This document shows, one piece after another, positions 20,439-32,650 of a stretch of 64,000 bases of DNA. The position numbers and the translations under genes are program-made. The number at the start of each line of letters is the position of its first letter. The first letter of the stretch is position 1. Source of the stretch: Manihot esculenta (Eukaryota > Streptophyta > Magnoliopsida > Malpighiales > Euphorbiaceae). The DNA is taken from the NCBI RefSeq assembly GCF_001659605.2, contig NC_035162.2, positions 24,540,661 to 24,604,660 on the forward strand, in the 5' to 3' direction. The notes beneath the pieces are model-generated. The model saw only the letters and a program-made list of their open reading frames with translations, did not search any database and was not told where the DNA came from.

Positions 20439-21641
20439 GGGTAAATTACACTTTAATCCTTAAATTCTAATGTAATTAATTGATTAGTTCCTTTATTTTT
20501 AAAACTAAACACTTAAAATTCTCTATTTTCATTCTATTCAAATACACAATCCTTTCATCCTAATTTGCTCCATGAATTACCTATTAAAAAAAAAATTTCT
20601 TCTTAAAATACCCTTCTCTACTTAAAGGAAAAACTTTATATTTAAATTTTTACATTTTATACATTAAAACACATTAATACTTAAAAACAAAATCAGAAAT
20701 CTTTTCATATTTACTGTTATTTTCAATTTTCTTGGTATTAAAATTCAACTAATTTTCAACATTTGAGTCCTTCCATTTCTTATATTAAAATACATCGGTT
20801 CTTAAAAATAAAATTTAAAATTTTATCAAATTTATTGTGATTTCCAATTTCATTTGTTTTAAAATTCAAAATAATTTCAAACACTTGAGTCTTTCCATTT
20901 CTATACGATAAAACACATAGGTTTGTGAAAATAAAATTTACATTTTTCTTAAATTTTCTATCATTTTTAATTTTCTTTGTATAAAATTCAACTAATTATA
21001 CGATATTTAACTTCCTCCTTTTTCATATATTAAAATACACGTCTCTATCCAAAACTATTTGAGATTTTCTAGTTTGTTGTCATTTCTTAATTTTTTTTTG
21101 TATAAAATTTAACTAATTATAAATACTTAAGTACTTCACGTTTTATATATTAAAACACATCAGTTTCTAATAATAAAATATGTAAGTTTTCTTTTACTTC
21201 CTGTCATTTTTAATTTCTCCTATTTTTCACGGCCACAACAACCATTAAAAAACTAATACTTTCTTTCATTCAAATTTTTCATAATTTTATAATCTTCCTT
21301 AATTTTCTTCACATCTTAAAATGCCCCATAACCATTTGAAGTAGATATTTCTCTACTTGCAACTGTCCTGTGGAGAAATGAGAGAGGAAAAAGGAGGAGT
21401 TTGTTTTCAAATATAAAAGTTTTCTTTACATATATTGTAGGGCATAGCAAGGGTATTGTGAGAAAAAAAATATGTTTTGTTAAGTTTAACCAACTATTTA
21501 CCTTTGAACACATGAAAAAATAGATAGAAAGATTATGTATTCAGCCGGAATAAAAATAAAGGAGTTTAAATGTTTAATTCAAAAAATACAGAGATCGATC
21601 TGTTAATCACGCTATAATCCAATGAATAAAATGTAATTTAT
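20439..21641. mobile_element. Inverted-repeat DNA element, Mutator-like
   Basis: The left end GGGTAAATTACACTTTAATC is complementary, with mismatches over about 100 bp, to the right end (read inward: AAATTACATTTTATTC...CTCCTTTATTTTTA). A 9-bp repeat TTTTTTAAT flanks both sides (20,430-20,438 and 21,642-21,650). It is AT-rich, so the TSD evidence is weak alone. The interior has internal repeats of the phrase ATTAAAACACAT...(C)TTAAAAA and no transposase. A relative, lacking its left end, lies at 53,345-54,050. Confidence 0.6.
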
Positions 21642-22305
21642 TTTTTTAATTAAAAATCATAATATTTATGTACTTAAATCAATAAAATAAATTAATTTTT
21701 TAATAAAAATAATAAATAAATGTCCATAGAGGAAACTTTGTTTCCATCCATTCCCCACACAAAATCTACACGGAGCATGACTGGAAAAAAGATCGAGTTC
21801 AAACGGATTGTCATCCCCGATGATATACTTGAAATGTCCTTAGCACATATATCCTAATTTCCTTTTTTTTTTTTGGTAAAATTGATTTTTATTGGGGAAT
21901 CGAATTTAAAATTTCATAATACTGGACATGGCTTTACTACAAGTAAATTAAAATTAATTAGTTACAATTTTCAAATTTGTAACTATTAAATAAAGCAAGG
22001 AGATTGATTAAATTTTAAATATCATTTTTTTAAAAAAATAAAAAAATAAAAAAAAGGCTTAAGCAAAATAAATAAATAAATGTATCTTCGATGTTCAAAC
22101 TTTGTTGAGGAAATATTGGAAGACCATTAAGACTTGAGCGCAAAAAGTGCCATTGACTCGTTAGTTTAAAGTTTATTTATTTATTTTCTCATAAAAATTA
22201 TTTATTTGTTTATTTATTTTTGTTTTGAAGGAGCATTTGATGAATATTCTCTAGTAGTTCAATAGATATGAAGTCATAATTGATCGTGTTAGATATCGAT
22301 TAACA
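21642..22305. other. AT-rich DNA upstream of the AP-1 sigma gene
   Basis: Presumably contains the promoter of the adaptor gene. I see no distinct TATA box that I would defend. Confidence 0.35.
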
Positions 22306-24276
22306 ATGGTATATTAAGAGTAGCTTATTTTTACTGTTTCTTTCTTTAATAGACCTGGTATTGGCTTTGTTTTCTCTATTTTGTATGTGTCTTTGCTGTG
22401 GTTTAGTTTTGTAATAGAGGTTTTCCAAGTTTTTTCAATTAATAAGCAAATGCTTAGATTTGAGTGTTCTCATCTTGTTTTTAGATTTTAGATTCTGTTG
22501 ACATGCTAAGTTTTTTCTGGATTAATGCACAAAATTTTCTTCCCTTATAAGAAAAAAAAAAAATTCCATAATATTGTTTCATTGCATTTGAAATCAAAAG
22601 GGTTGTTGATTTCAGATTCACTTTGTTCTTCTCATTAGTCGCCAAGGAAAGGTTAGATTGACCAAATGGTATTCTCCTCATTCCCAAAAGGAAAGATCTA
22701 AGGTATTCTATCTTTACTTTTCTCTCATATTCATACATGATCTCTATTGTTGGATTCGAAATTGGTGATTCAATTTTATTATAAAGTAAATTTAAATATA
22801 ATTATGATAATTATCTGAAATTTCAATCATTAATTTATATATTAAAAAATCCAAATTTATATATACATTTTGGTGATAGCAAGTTTTTGTGCAGATAATT
22901 AGGGAGCTTAGTGGTGTAATAATAAATCGTGGTCCCAAGCTCTGTAACTTTGTGCAATGGAAAGGACTTAAAGCTGTTTATAGAAGGTTGTATTATAAGC
23001 CTTTAAACACTGTTTCCCTTTTCTTTTTATTCAATTTTATGCACTCTTTTTTAACAACTAAAGCAACTTTATTGTTACATTATAGTTACCATATTAGATC
23101 AACGTTTTATTAATAATTAAAATTTTAATACCTTTCTCCTATCTCTAACGCTTCATTTATTTACAGAAAATAATTTATATTTTTAAAAATATTTTCCATA
23201 AAAATTATTTACTATGAAAAATATTTTCCATAAAAAATATTTTCTGATAAAATAATTTGTTTTTTATTGCTTAATTTTAATTTAAAAAATAAAATATATT
23301 AATAAATTTATATACAAAACTCTTAGTAAGAATCTCAAAGTATGAAAAATGACTTATGTTTTTTAATCAAAAAATATTTTTCATTTACTAAATTTTTCAA
23401 ATACTCTAAACATCAAAATATGAAAAATATATAAAATGTTTTCTGTAAAACAAACTGTATTTAAAAATGAAAAATTGTCTTCTAAAATCAAGTAGCAAAT
23501 TGGGTTGAGAAAAGTATTTACTGTTTCTTTTTGATAATGGAAGTAGGATTACAAGTGATTGATATGTTTTTATAACAAATTGTAAAAATTTTGATGGTGA
23601 GTAGGTATGCAGGATTGTACTTTTGTATGTGCATTGATGAGGGTGACAATGAACTAGAGGCTCTTGATATTATTCATCACTATGTTGAAATATTAGATCG
23701 TTATTTCGGCAGCGTAAGCCTTCTAATTACTCTTAAATTTTCATAGTTGATGAAACTGCATCTTCAATTCATTATTTCTTGTTTCTTTTTAGGTTTGTGA
23801 GCTAGACTTGATCTTCAATTTTCACAAGGTATTTTATATGCATTATCATATAAACATGCAACTCATTCATATTAGAGTTTTTTTTTTTTTCTTAATTTAC
23901 AAATATTAAAACGCACTCCAAACTATATTAGGTCTACTCTCCAAACTATATTAAAACGCACTCCGCCGCATTAGCCAAGTTTATAATGTTTCCGATTTGT
24001 TTTAATGTTAGCAGGCTTATTACATATTGGATGAGATATTGATTGCTGGTGAGCTTCAAGAATCAAGCAAGAGAACAGTGATCCGGTTGATGTCTACACA
24101 TGTATGGTTATTTAATTATAATTTTTACCATTTTGATATTAATAATGCAAATACATGTGATTTGAGAAGTCTTTATTGACTTCTAATTGGGTTTCTAAAT
24201 GTAGGATTCCTTAGTGGACATGGCTAAAGAGCAAGGTAGTTCCATAAGTAACATGATTGCTCATGTCACCAAATAG
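22306..24276 (+). CDS. AP19: AP-1 clathrin adaptor complex small (sigma) subunit
   Basis: Small subunit of the AP-1 adaptor, which sorts cargo into clathrin vesicles at the trans-Golgi/early endosome. Exons: candidate ATG 22,306-22,308 (followed by a GT), 22,616-22,702, 22,895-22,986, 23,605-23,713, 23,793-23,828, 24,015-24,101 and 24,205-24,276. All introns are GT...AG, and the joined length of 486 nt gives 161 aa, the usual size. Diagnostic phrases are [81 protein letters not shown] and the ...SNMIAHVTK end. The body is intact. The weak point is the first exon, since in this family the start codon sits alone before an intron and cannot be proven by eye. A few substitutions relative to the consensus suggest a diverged paralogue. 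Confidence 0.9.
23155..23465. repeat. AT-rich dispersed repeat (MITE-like) in an AP-1 sigma intron, copy 3
   Basis: Lies in the intron 22,987-23,604. The complement matches copies 1 and 2 (TTAATATATTTTATTTTTTAAATT..., GGAAAATATTTT.CATAG). Its edges have the inverted phrases TTTACAGAAAATAATTT and ATGTTTTCTGTAAAACAAAC, so TIRs of about 15 bp are likely. Confidence 0.55.
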
Positions 24277-26213
24277 GGGAAACCATTGAACATCAAAGAA
24301 ATCAACCTCTCCTTATTACTTGATTGCCAGTAGTTATTATTCTAATATGTTTAAATTTCCTTTAATGGTTATGTGTATTTATTTTAAAATTTCTATTGTA
24401 ATAAGTATATAATATCCTCTCGTAGAAAAAGTTTTTTTTTTTTCCTTTATTTTTTTTTAAAGGCAGGAGAACTATTTATGACTAATATAACAAAGTACTT
24501 GATCAATAGAATATAACTGATAAAAAAAAATAAAACTCTTTATGAATTGTTTGATATTAAGTTTAATAAAAGTAGAAATTTATTTATTTTTTATATAAAT
24601 CAAGATCAACCCTAAATTTTAATTTATTTGATAGACAAGTTAATTGAGGTTAAATTTAATATTATTCGATTCATTACGAATTATAAGTTTAGCTTGACTT
24701 ATCTACAAACTCCAAAATTAATTGGTTAAGTTCGATAATTGACTCATTTATAAATTCTGAATAGTTTTGATAGTAGCATCATGTATAAGTTCATTAAATA
24801 AGCTTGGAAAAATAAATAGAATAACTTTGTAATTGAATAAAATTTGTAATGTAATGCTTCTTAAAAAAAATGTTACATAATGTAATAAAGCATTACATTA
24901 CTTTGTCTAAAAGAAAAAAAAAATTTAATGACTATTTATAATCTTTTTTTTTTTTTTACAAATCTAAATTTATATTCATGAAATGTAAGAAATTACTAAT
25001 ATAGTTTTATATAATATCTTTATAAATATTATTTTAATTTAAAATTAATATTCCACCACCACCATATTATTTTATTAAACATTAACTTAATTTAAAAATA
25101 TAAATTTCTAAAACCACCCTTCAAACGCCATATATAATAGAATTATTTTCTAACTATAGTTTTCAAGATTAATTTAACTCTAAATACAGCATCTGAACTA
25201 ATATAATAAAATTCCAAATAAGTGTTGACAAAAGGAAAATTGATAAACAAGTTTATGAAATGAAATGATATTCTTAAATATAAACATCCAAGCATTGCAC
25301 TCACAGGCTTAAACTGATGGTAAATGCATCTCACTAAATATGTAATATTTCAAGTTCTACTCATTTAATCCTCCAATTTCCAGTTAAAAAAAAAACATTC
25401 AAGCACTAATTAGTAAAATTAGATGAAAACTATTTTCTACCCATTCAGTGAACATTTCAACAGCCAAATTATTCCTCCAAACACTCCAGTTAGTTAATGC
25501 TCCATGCAAAATTTGATGGGTTACGAAACTACTAAAATTTAATTAGTGGTGAGCAGGTCAATGGCCAATTCTATAGAAACTAAAAAGAAATTAATTCTTT
25601 TGTAGTCTTATAAAAATGGGGATTTTAATTTCAATTAAATACTAAAGTTAAACTAAATTAACTTTAGGAAATAGAACTGTTAAATTAAAGTGGAAAAATC
25701 AATATGAAAATATTTCAATCAAATGTATGATATCAATTTTAATTTAATAATTTGTCGCATATCCAAAGGTAATTCTACTTTCTTTTCGTTAAGTTAGTTA
25801 TAATCTTTAAAAATGTTTTAAACAACCGATCATTCCATAATGTTAAACTAGTCAGGAACAATCATTGATTAATCCTAATTTTAGATAATCATAGAAAATA
25901 CTTCTAAAATTTAATCCAATTATTATATTAAAAATTAAAAAAAAACTTGATTCTAACCAATAAATACAAAACACTGTGTTCATTTAAAATATATCATATT
26001 CTTCCTCAGGAAAGCTTAATCAATCTTATTTACCATTAGTTTCAAGTTAATTAGATAATTATAGTTTAATCAATTTTAATGACAATATATTATTTTAACA
26101 ATTGCATAATGAGCATATTGCAACAATTAATAAAATAATAAAAATAAAAATAAAAATATTTAGATTTCACTATTGGTAAACTGAAAATCTAATTATCTTT
26201 CAATTGACAGGGG
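24277..26213. other. AT-rich intergenic DNA downstream of AP-1 sigma
   Basis: About 1.9 kb without recognisable coding sequence. The 3'UTR and poly(A) site of the adaptor gene must fall in the first few hundred bases, but no single signal stands out. Confidence 0.4.
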
Positions 26214-27046
26214 TGTTGGGATTTAATTCAAAATTTTAAATATTTCTTATGATTTTCAATTATTATTTTTTATTATTTTAAATTTTTTATAATTCCAATA
26301 AATTATAGAATTTATTAGGATATTTTGAGATTTTTTAAGTTTTGAATCTTGGTTGTAGGCTATATAAAGGCATCTGAATTTCATTTTTAATAACATAGTT
26401 CTATACTCAGTTCAGTATTCAGTTAAGTATTCAATTCTCTACTTCTTTCTTCTTTTTCTTTTCTAGTATTATGACTCAAATTCTCAATATCGTATTCAGT
26501 TCACTTTCAGTATTATAACTCAAATTCTCAAAATGGTATAAGAGTTTTGATGATCTTATGGGGTTGTAAAAAGAAAATTCAAGAGAGCTTGTGGAACACA
26601 CTTTTATGGGTGCTCCAAAGATGATCGATGAGAAGTTTATTGAGAAAAAAATTTATTTGGAAAGAAGTGCTCCAATAATAATAAAAAAAAATTAACGCTG
26701 ATAAAAGCTTAGTGTGGTGATTTGGAGAGAAGTACTCCATGTGAGGTTGGTGAGAAATGCATCAACAATTGTTAAGAAAAGTGTATCATACAGTGGAGAG
26801 AAGTGTTTCACAATAGTTGGAGAGAGATGTTTCATCCATAAAATGTAAATTTTAAAAAAATTTTAAATTAAAAGAGAATATTGGGATTTAATTTAAAATT
26901 TCAAATATTTGTTTTGATTTTCAGTTTGTTATTTTTATTATTCTAGATTTTTTATTATTCAAATAAATTATAGGATTTGTTAGGATATTTTGAGATTTTT
27001 TAAGTTTTGAATCTTGATTGTAGTGTATATAAAGGCATCCTTTAGG
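26214..27046 (+). mobile_element. TRIM-like miniature LTR element, 3' LTR truncated
   Basis: Left LTR 26,214-26,530 (TG...CA, 317 bp) with TATATAAAG at 26,361. It is followed after 3 nt by TGGTATAAGAG, a degraded tRNA-iMet PBS (consensus TGGTATCAGAGC). The internal region is about 350 bp, non-coding, with repeated GGAGAGAAGTG phrases. The right LTR starts at 26,879 (TATTGGGATTTAAT, TG changed to TA) and matches the left through the TATA box, then stops at about 27,046. Too small for any protein, hence a TRIM. Confidence 0.7.
26361..26369 (+). promoter_or_regulatory. TATA box in TRIM LTR
   Basis: TATATAAAG. Conserved in the right LTR copy (GTATATAAAGG near 27,025). Confidence 0.55.
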
Positions 27047-28301
27047 TGTTCAGCATGGGGTATTTAATTCTAAGATTGTAGAGGTTATGGGTTTAAGGGC
27101 AACTTTAATTTGGTTAAAGGATAATGGTCAGTCTAGTGCCATATATAGTTGAAATGGATTAAGAAGAGATGGTGATGGCAGTTAATTCTGAGGAAGAGGA
27201 CTTGGGCAAATTATTTCTTATCATATGAATTTACTTATTCAAAGATTGTCTATTTTGGATTTGACAACAAATTAATTTAGTAGATCATCCTTTAGTTAAG
27301 GTGATACTATACATGCTAATCTCACTTTATAGTCTCAAGTCTCGAAGCTCACTTTGTTCTGTTTTATCTTCCTATATTGTTTCAGTTTTTACATTTTCTA
27401 TCTTAAGTTGGCTATATATATGAGGGTCCATTGGTCTGAGTTTAGTTTGAATATGATAAATTACGTTTTTCTTCAATTTTTTTCCTCCAAAGTTTTTCTT
27501 TAATTTACTATTAATAAAATGTAGCAGATTTCAAACCATTGTTATTGATTAGGCCTACGGAGATTCTGAGTTGCTTTCACTCCTTGTAAATCGTCCCCCT
27601 ATCTATAAGGAATGTGAGAATTATTGTAATGATTGCGTCAATAATAATGTATAATTATTATTTTGCCCTTAGAAAAAAATAAATAGCCTACTTATAAATT
27701 CTCATATTCAATTCTTATTTCTTGTGCCAACTGTGAGACTTTTAATTGAATGCTATCTGTTGATTTCATTGTTCACTTATATGACCTTGACTATTCAAGA
27801 TATTTATATTCACTGGATATCGGATGATTCTTAAAACTGACTTGGCTTGAAGGTGTTTTAGTCAAGGTATTTATGTTCACAGGGTATCGGGTGATTCTTA
27901 AAACTGAATTGGCTTGAAGGTGTTCAAATCAAGTGTCGCACGGTCTCAAATGAGTGATATTAATCCAAAAACTTTCAAATTACGCACAAACCAAAAAAAC
28001 ACGTTCATCTAATATTGGTCTTGAATCAGAGCATAACTGAGAAGAGCTCATAGAATTCAAACTTTTCAGTAATGGTCAATTGAGATTGCTGAAAAATGCT
28101 ACTAGACTTATTTTGTAATTTTTAGCTAGAAACTCACCTTTTGGTCAAAATTTTCTTTTAACAATTGAGAAGGGAAGTGTCGAACATTGAGGAAAGGTGG
28201 TGATAAGAAGGGCCCAATAGTAATGAGTGGAGTAAGAAGAAAAGAGATAAAAAAAGATGGAGGAAAAAGTTGCATAAGAGAAGAAGGAAAAAGAGAAAGA
28301 G
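27047..28301. other. Unassigned intergenic DNA
   Basis: Moderately AT-rich. The stretch 27,060-27,620 has the texture of a decayed retroelement (short frames, a CGTCCCCCTATCTATAAGG phrase), but no domain could be named. Contains the tandem duplication at 27,795-27,928. A purine-rich run at 28,190-28,310 leads into the gag fragment. Confidence 0.3.
27795..27928. repeat. 67-bp tandem duplication
   Basis: Copies 27,795-27,861 and 27,862-27,928 share TCAAG.TATTTAT.TTCAC, GATGATTCTTAAAACTGA-type and TTGGCTTGAAGGTGTT phrases, with about 10% differences. Confidence 0.8.
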
Positions 28302-28690
28302 GACATTCCTAGAAATATAAATGATGTAAGTATTGCATCTTTAGATTCTAAAATTTTCCAATTTACCGATGCAATTCAACAATTGGCTGCAGGAAATAAT
28401 GTACGGACTTATGACATATGCAAAAAAGTTGACTATCCCACGGATATGTACCCCACCCTTCAGGACAATGAGAAACAGGTAAATGTCATTCGAGGATTCA
28501 ATGGACAACAAAGGAAGTATGACCCATTTTTAAATACATACAATCCGGGGTGGAGAGATCATCCAAACCTTAACTATGAGTATAGACATAAAATTTTCAG
28601 CCAATAGCAAATTATCAAACTGTAAAATTAGGTATGTCTCTAAAAGACATTGCATAGTCTCTTGTTAATAGCACTTTTACTTTAAAACAA
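28302..28690 (+). pseudogene. Athila-type gag fragment
   Basis: Collinear with 39,150-39,540 of the Athila-like element in this window. Shared phrases include GAGGACATTCCTA, GTAAGTATTGCATCTTTAGAT, CAACAATTG.CTGCAGGAAA and the peptide FNGQQRKYDPF...TYNPGWRDHPN. Only about 390 bp survive. It is bounded by unrelated DNA and sits 300 bp beyond the 3' end of the receptor kinase gene. Confidence 0.8.
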
Positions 28691-28995
28691 TGACAACAAT
28701 AATAAATGTAAATAAATTCTTTAAAATTTTCACTATTTAAAATATTAAAATTATAAAATTAATGGAATAAAAGTAAAATTGTATAATTAAAAACATTATA
28801 AAATCATGCATAATTGAGCTTAACTCATTTGGTATAATAATGTTTATTTGCTATTTGATAATTCATTTAAATTTAACAACAATAACGAACTTTATTGATC
28901 TACACAAAGAATTCTTACGCAAAACCAGAAAGGAAAATGAAGGCAATTAAATTTTGATATGCAAGAACTTGCATGGAGCCTGAAGAGCTGGTTTT
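28691..28995. other. AT-rich 3' flank of the receptor kinase
   Basis: Would contain the 3'UTR and poly(A) region of the minus-strand kinase gene. No clear signal singled out. Confidence 0.35.
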
Positions 28996-31407
28996 TCAAC
29001 TAACCACAGTGCTAAATGGGCATGGACATGGAGGAGCAGTTACTTGGACAATACCTTCAAGCATCAGGACAACCATTTTCATGGTTGGTCTTAGAGCAGG
29101 ATCTTCCTGGATGCACCAAATTGCAACCATCACAAACCTCTCAATCTTCTTCATATCATTCATGGCTTCCTCGTCGTCTTCAACCAAAGCACTTATCCTT
29201 CCTTCTTGGTAACAATCATAAGCCCAATCAACTAGAATTGCTCTCTCTTCACTCACTTCTGTATCCACACATTTCCTACCACTAATTATCTCCAACAGCA
29301 AGACTCCAAAGCTGTACACATCGGCCTTTACTGTGACAGGCATATTCCTGAACCATTCTGGCGCAACATACCCTTTGGTTCCTCTAATAGCAGTAAACGT
29401 TTGGCTCTGATCCAACACCAAAAGCTTTGCCAATCCGAAATCAGCGATCTTGGCATTGCAATAGTCATCTAGCAGAATATTTTGAGGCTTTATATCGCAA
29501 TGGATGATTTGAGTGCTACAATCTTCATGTAGGTATACAAGTCCTCTAGCAATTCCAAATGCTATCCGGATTCTCTGGTTCCAGTTGAGTGTTGCCTTTG
29601 TAAAAAGGAAGTTTGCTAGTGCTCCATTGCTCAAGAACTCATATACTAATAAGCGGTGTTGTCCCTCATCACAGAATCCTACAAGCCGGACTAGATTCTT
29701 GTGGTGTGTTTGACCAATAACTTTAACTTCAGTCCTGAATTCTTTCTCACCATCTTCAACTATTGTGTTCAATTTCTTGACAGCAACTGGAACTTTAGTA
29801 TCCATTTCTATTTCCCCTTTATAAACGATGCCAAAAGATCCCCTTCCTGCCATTTCTTTGAAGCCATTTGTTGCTATAAAGAGCTCCTTGTAGCTAAAGC
29901 ACCTCAAATTGGATTCTGCGGCTATTTCTGTAGCTTGAGTTGCCTTTTTGGATTTTTTATGGTATATAAAAAAATAATAAAAAACGGATACCAAGTTGAC
30001 CAGCACAACGCCTCCTAAGAGCACAGATAACATAAGGACCAAAGTATCATTGTTCTTCTTTTCATTTGGAGTTGAAGAAGGTAATAGAGGAGGTCCTCTT
30101 ATTGTGTAATTACCTTTTCTTACTTTTATAAATGTCTTTCCATTAAAATCTTCATGTCATCTACCATTCGTAAGTGGCAGCTTCTTCTTCCAGCAGTTTC
30201 CGTCTTTAAACACAACTACGTTGCAGAAGCAATCTTCAATACAAGCATTCTGACACTCTTCAACATTAAAAGGTTCATACCACTCATACTCAGAAGTTGT
30301 CCAATCAGTATCATCCAACTCCAAGAAATCAAAATCTTCCGGGGAATTAGACACATCTTCTTCACAAAATTGAGCATTAAAATCGGGTCTGCAACCTCCA
30401 TAAGCGTCATTTGGATCGAGTAAAGAAAATCTTTCTGGGCAGCTACAAATTGGCCTCTGATCAGCGCCCAGTCGGCAGACACCATTAAAGCCACAAGGCC
30501 CAGTTCCTACTTGTCCATTAATATCCGTACAGATATTACCTGGCATCGTACGAATAACAGACCAATTAACTTCATTGCCAGTGGAATCCTTGGGGTGCGA
30601 ATACTGTATGAAAACCCCATCAAAATTGAGAGTTACTCTGTAATAATTTTCTTCAGCTGAGACAAGCCTTCCGGGACTGAGGAGCTCTTGTTTACCGCTT
30701 GCTCGCAACACATACAAGTAACCTGAATCATTGAATACTACTCGCAATCCCGCATTTGATAAGTTAGAATCTGCAGTATTGCTCCGGAAATAGGCTTCAT
30801 ATGCATAACCAGTAGGTAGGTTGTTAGTATTAAGTACAGCATTCCCATCTGGAATCAAACGAAACTGAAACCTTCCACGGGAGAAGTTGGTCTCTGTTAG
30901 TCTAGAAGAGAGTATTTGTCCACCTCTCTCTAGTGTCTGTCCAGGCAACAGTGTGTCAGTTGGATGATCAAAGCTCTGCCATAAAATTTCAGAGCTTGAA
31001 TTTGATACTATGAAGTTCCCTGTATCATTCATGAAACCATTAGATGCTTCCCCCAAGTTGATACCAGATTTCCATATCTCTGCACCTTGAGGGCTGGTAA
31101 GAACTAGCCCTCGATCAGCAGTAAGCTCCAGCTTGGATCTTGGTGGTGCGGGGTTATCTCCATTTGCGTACCAGACTATGGTTTCAGTAGGAATTTTGTT
31201 ATACCATATAGCAAGCCAGTAAAGCTCTTTTTTGTCAAGCTGGCGAAACCCAAAAGCAAAATCCTCTGAAGGTGAAAGCCATGGCCGTGCTTTGTTATCA
31301 CCTGCAGTGAGGGAGCTTCCCACCACTATATTACCTGTATTTTGAGCAAGCAATGAACATGGCAACAAAAATAAGGAGAAGAGAAGACAAGCAAGAGAAG
31401 AATCCAT
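28996..31407 (-). CDS. LECRK: G-type lectin S-receptor-like Ser/Thr kinase (LECRK class), interrupted by one in-frame UGA
   Basis: Single-exon frame of 803 codons from ATG at 31,407. Order: signal peptide (1-21), bulb-type lectin domain (about 25-150), S-locus-like region, Cys-rich EGF/PAN part (about 290-410), transmembrane segment (about 455-481), and kinase domain (about 515-795). Kinase marks are GRGSFG (521-526), VAVKK lysine (about 544), HCDIKPQN (636-643), DFG (656-658) and APE (682-684). The catalytic loop is HCD, not HRD, so it is a non-RD kinase as in many immune receptors. Codon 417 (30,157-30,159) is UGA, exactly between the extracellular part and the membrane segment, and the frame is open on both sides. 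As read, it yields a 416-aa secreted ectodomain and no kinase. It could be a recent pseudogene, a sequencing error or a truncated allele. The ligand is unknown. Confidence 0.9.
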
Positions 31408-32650
31408 CGTTGAAGGAGAGTTTGGATTTGTAAAATTGGATGGATTATATGTTGAGCGGTAGGACTTCTTAAATTATTATTTTTTAATTGTAAAAATAAT
31501 ATTGTTATGTAGAATTTGCTATATAAAAATAAATAAAAATATGAAATTAAATATAAGTACTTTAAAAAGGACAGAGTCAAACAAGTCATGGATTTCTCAT
31601 TTACATAGTTTAGAATAGTAGACATGGAACACGATTATTACTTTGACATTTCAAATATTATTTTTCAATTCAATTATATAAATTGTTAATTATTTTAAAA
31701 TTTATTGCAAAAGAATCAAAAGGACATTTCAATTACATATTAATTTTTTTGAGGAAAAATATGTAAATTTAATTAATTTTTGAATAAAGTTACAACTAAA
31801 TTAATAAAAAAATAAATTTAATGATTAAATGAGATCTTATTTGGGATGAAAAATTTTGCATTCTTTTGCTTTATTATAATTTTCAATAAAGATACACTGG
31901 AAGGGAAAAAAAAAAAAAGCATTTGCCAGTAAAAGTCCCGAGTCTTGACGATTAAGACATTTTGTGGAAAATGACATGTTAAGAAAGATACTTCCACGCG
32001 GCGAGTTGAAATTTATTATCCAGACCTGGTCAAGAATTTGCTCATTACTTTGTTTGACAAACTATTACAAAATTCATAAAAAAAAAAAAAATTAGGATAA
32101 TTTATTATATAATTCATGAAATTTTACAAAATTTACAATTTATTCTGTATTTGCTTAATAACAACTAATTTATTTACTTTAGTAGCGTTTATGGAATATT
32201 CACTAATCTTTATTTTAGTCAATTTCATTATTATTCAACCCTTTTAGTCAATTTCATTATTATTCAAACCTGATTCTTAAGTTTAAAAGTAAAGTATTAA
32301 AGACTTTTTTAATTTATTATTTATGAGCACTTATTCATCTTTTATTTGAAATATCACCACTCTTTTGACACGAAAGTATACATTTATGATACTCACCTTC
32401 AGTTACTTAATTGATCGCAATTTCAAATAACTACTAGCACTGCTTATAGTTACTTAACCAGTGGAGTAGATATATTTTATTCTCTTTTTTCCTTTTCCTT
32501 TTTCTTTGGTATCTTGAACACTTTATTTTTTTTATAAAAATTTTATAAAAATTAAAAATTTACGATTTTAGCAAATCTCAGTTATACTCCACTAGTACCT
32601 TAATCATGCAAGTACACACATTTTTCAAGTTTAACTGTTTATACTTCAAG
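31408..32650. other. AT-rich 5' flank of the receptor kinase
   Basis: The minus-strand promoter should lie here. TATA-like phrases occur near 31,445 and 31,523, and neither is decisive. The rest has no recognisable feature. Confidence 0.35.

Noticed and set aside
27060..27640. Possible LINE RNase H or reverse-transcriptase remnant
   Set aside because: Short readable pieces, but no motif in a correct order that I could defend.
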